From NCBI GenBank assembly GCA_903926075.1, contig CAIYHQ010000069.1:1-61371 (forward strand): a stretch of DNA of 61,371 nucleotides. Reading direction: 5' to 3'. Position numbers and translations under genes: made by a program. The notes beneath the pieces were generated by a model. It ran no database searches and was not told where the DNA came from. It was given only the letters and a program-made list of their open reading frames with translations. This document shows positions 60,639-61,371 of this stretch, one piece after another; the first letter of the stretch is position 1, and every line of letters begins with the position of its first letter. The stretch is from an uncultured Methanomicrobiales archaeon. Lineage in GTDB: Archaea > Halobacteriota > Methanomicrobia > Methanomicrobiales > Methanospirillaceae.

Positions 60639-61371
60639 CCGTCCTTATCCTCGGGTCAAGTAGAGGGTAAAGCAGATCAGCGACAAGGTTTGCAATTATT
60701 ACAAGAAGCGTGTCAAGAAGAAAGATCCCTTCAAGCAGTGGAAGGTCACGGGCACGCAGAGCTTCAGTTGTTAGTAAACCCAGCCCTGGCCACGAAAAAA
60801 CAGTTTCGACAAAGATGCTTCCGGTAATTATCGAAGCAAACTGCAGGGTCGCTATTGTTACTATCGGCAGTATGGTATTTTTCATTGCATGGCGCCATAA
60901 AATATAATTTTCTGGTAATCCTTTTGCACGGGCTGTTGTGATATAATCCTCTTCTACCACTGATAACATCGAGTTGCGCATCATATAATAATTTCCAGCA
61001 GTTATACTCAGGATAAGCACACAGACAGGGAGAAATGCATGGTAGAGGACATCAATAACACCGATGCCGGAATAAAGAATGTTAATTCCGGTGTATCCAC
61101 CTATTGGAAATAGTTTAAGATAATAACTAAACAAATAGACAGCCACAATTGCCCACCAGTAGTCAGGAACTGCACGGATCATTATCATGATATTAAAGGT
61201 TGTAAGGTCCTGTTTTGAACCTGATTTCCACCCGGAATATGCACCAGTTACCATACCGAAGAATATACCTAAAATAGTAGATGGCAAAAGGATGATGAGG
61301 GTCCAAAAGAGTTTGTTGAGTATAAGCGGAAGAACCGGGAGAGAATACTGGTAAGAATATCCCCATTCTCC
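60625..61371 (-). CDS. Oligopeptide/nickel-type ABC transporter permease (OppB/DppB/NikB), 5' partial
   Basis: The frame is open to the edge of the window (upstream residues LPVLPLILNKLFWTLIILL precede the first in-frame start candidate), so the real N-terminus, about 90 residues, lies beyond it. EAA loop ITTARAKGLPENYILWRHAMKNTILP and SIFVETVFSWPGLGLLTTEAL are typical. The substrate-binding protein gene is probably the next one upstream. Confidence 0.9.
   Translation of the reverse strand, partial: GEWGYSYQYSLPVLPLILNKLFWTLIILLPSTILGIFFGMVTGAYSGWKSGSKQDLTTFNIMIMIRAVPDYWWAIVAVYLFSYYLKLFPIGGYTGINILYSGIGVIDVLYHAFLPVCVLILSITAGNYYMMRNSMLSVVEEDYITTARAKGLPENYILWRHAMKNTILPIVTIATLQFASIITGSIFVETVFSWPGLGLLTTEALRARDLPLLEGIFLLDTLLVIIANLVADLLYPLLDPRIRTGADE

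Overview
The window reads as chromosome of a hydrogenotrophic methanogenic archaeon, most like the order Methanomicrobiales. It carries a formylmethanofuran dehydrogenase operon, an archaeal ribosomal block (L7Ae, S28e, L24e, Ndk), a TfuA-family protein, a CetZ-type tubulin homologue, archaeal type IV pilins, PEGA/dockerin and beta-helix surface proteins, and many FeS proteins. Base composition is moderately AT-rich and genes often overlap by 4-26 nt. I see no rRNA, CRISPR array or transposase. The species cannot be fixed from the sequence alone.

Layout. 1-2310: the end of tfuA faces a four-gene sulfur-transfer operon (HTH regulator, unknown protein, ubiquitin-like carrier, Ncs6/TtuA-like thiolase). 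2435-4136: nadA and a secreted low-complexity protein. 4519-9619: tRNA-Val, an ABC-2 transporter pair, a lone CheW, an aldehyde dehydrogenase and a lipoprotein. 9718-15834: a coiled-coil protein, a PEGA/CARDB/dockerin protein, a tiny zinc protein, DUF5803, threonine synthase, a nitrilase-family amidase and the ribosomal/ndk operon. 15937-20913: four overlapping genes (FAD oxidoreductase, GT2, flippase-like, DUF2298) that look like a membrane glycoconjugate module. 21136-24987: cetZ with a single-pass surface protein, then an AT-rich polytopic membrane protein. 25063-33530: rubredoxin-type proteins, fwdGDBAC and a double-cubane 2-hydroxyacyl-CoA-dehydratase-like ATPase system.

33705-45442 is an accessory, surface-oriented region. 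It has an acylphosphatase/coiled-coil fusion, a 978-residue beta-helix protein with in-phase DNA repeats, a truncated VOC gene butted against a tannase-like secreted hydrolase, a heterodimeric ABC exporter, a metallophosphatase lipoprotein and a second secreted low-complexity protein. 45709-52379 holds an HXXEE membrane protein, modAB without modC, a decay zone with two gene remnants, a small sulfite-reductase-like protein, OsmC, a molbindin and FmdE. 52492-61371 holds a YdjM-like membrane protein, a broken HEPN beside its MNT partner, two pilins, a 49-residue protein coupled to a GNAT enzyme, a TPR lipoprotein, a nucleoside phosphorylase remnant and an Opp/Dpp/Nik-type ABC transporter that runs off the end.

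How the genes fit together. The Fwd operon performs the first step of CO2 reduction and needs Mo or W; modAB and the molbindin fit that demand. TfuA acts with YcaO on McrA thioglycine in methanogens, and its neighbours here are a plausible dedicated sulfur relay. The most novel leads are (1) the TfuA/Ubl/Ncs6 relay, (2) the cetZ-surface protein pair, (3) a 14-bp motif shared by the fwd and double-cubane promoters, (4) a C-terminal module shared by two unlinked unknown proteins, and (5) the VOC/tannase junction.
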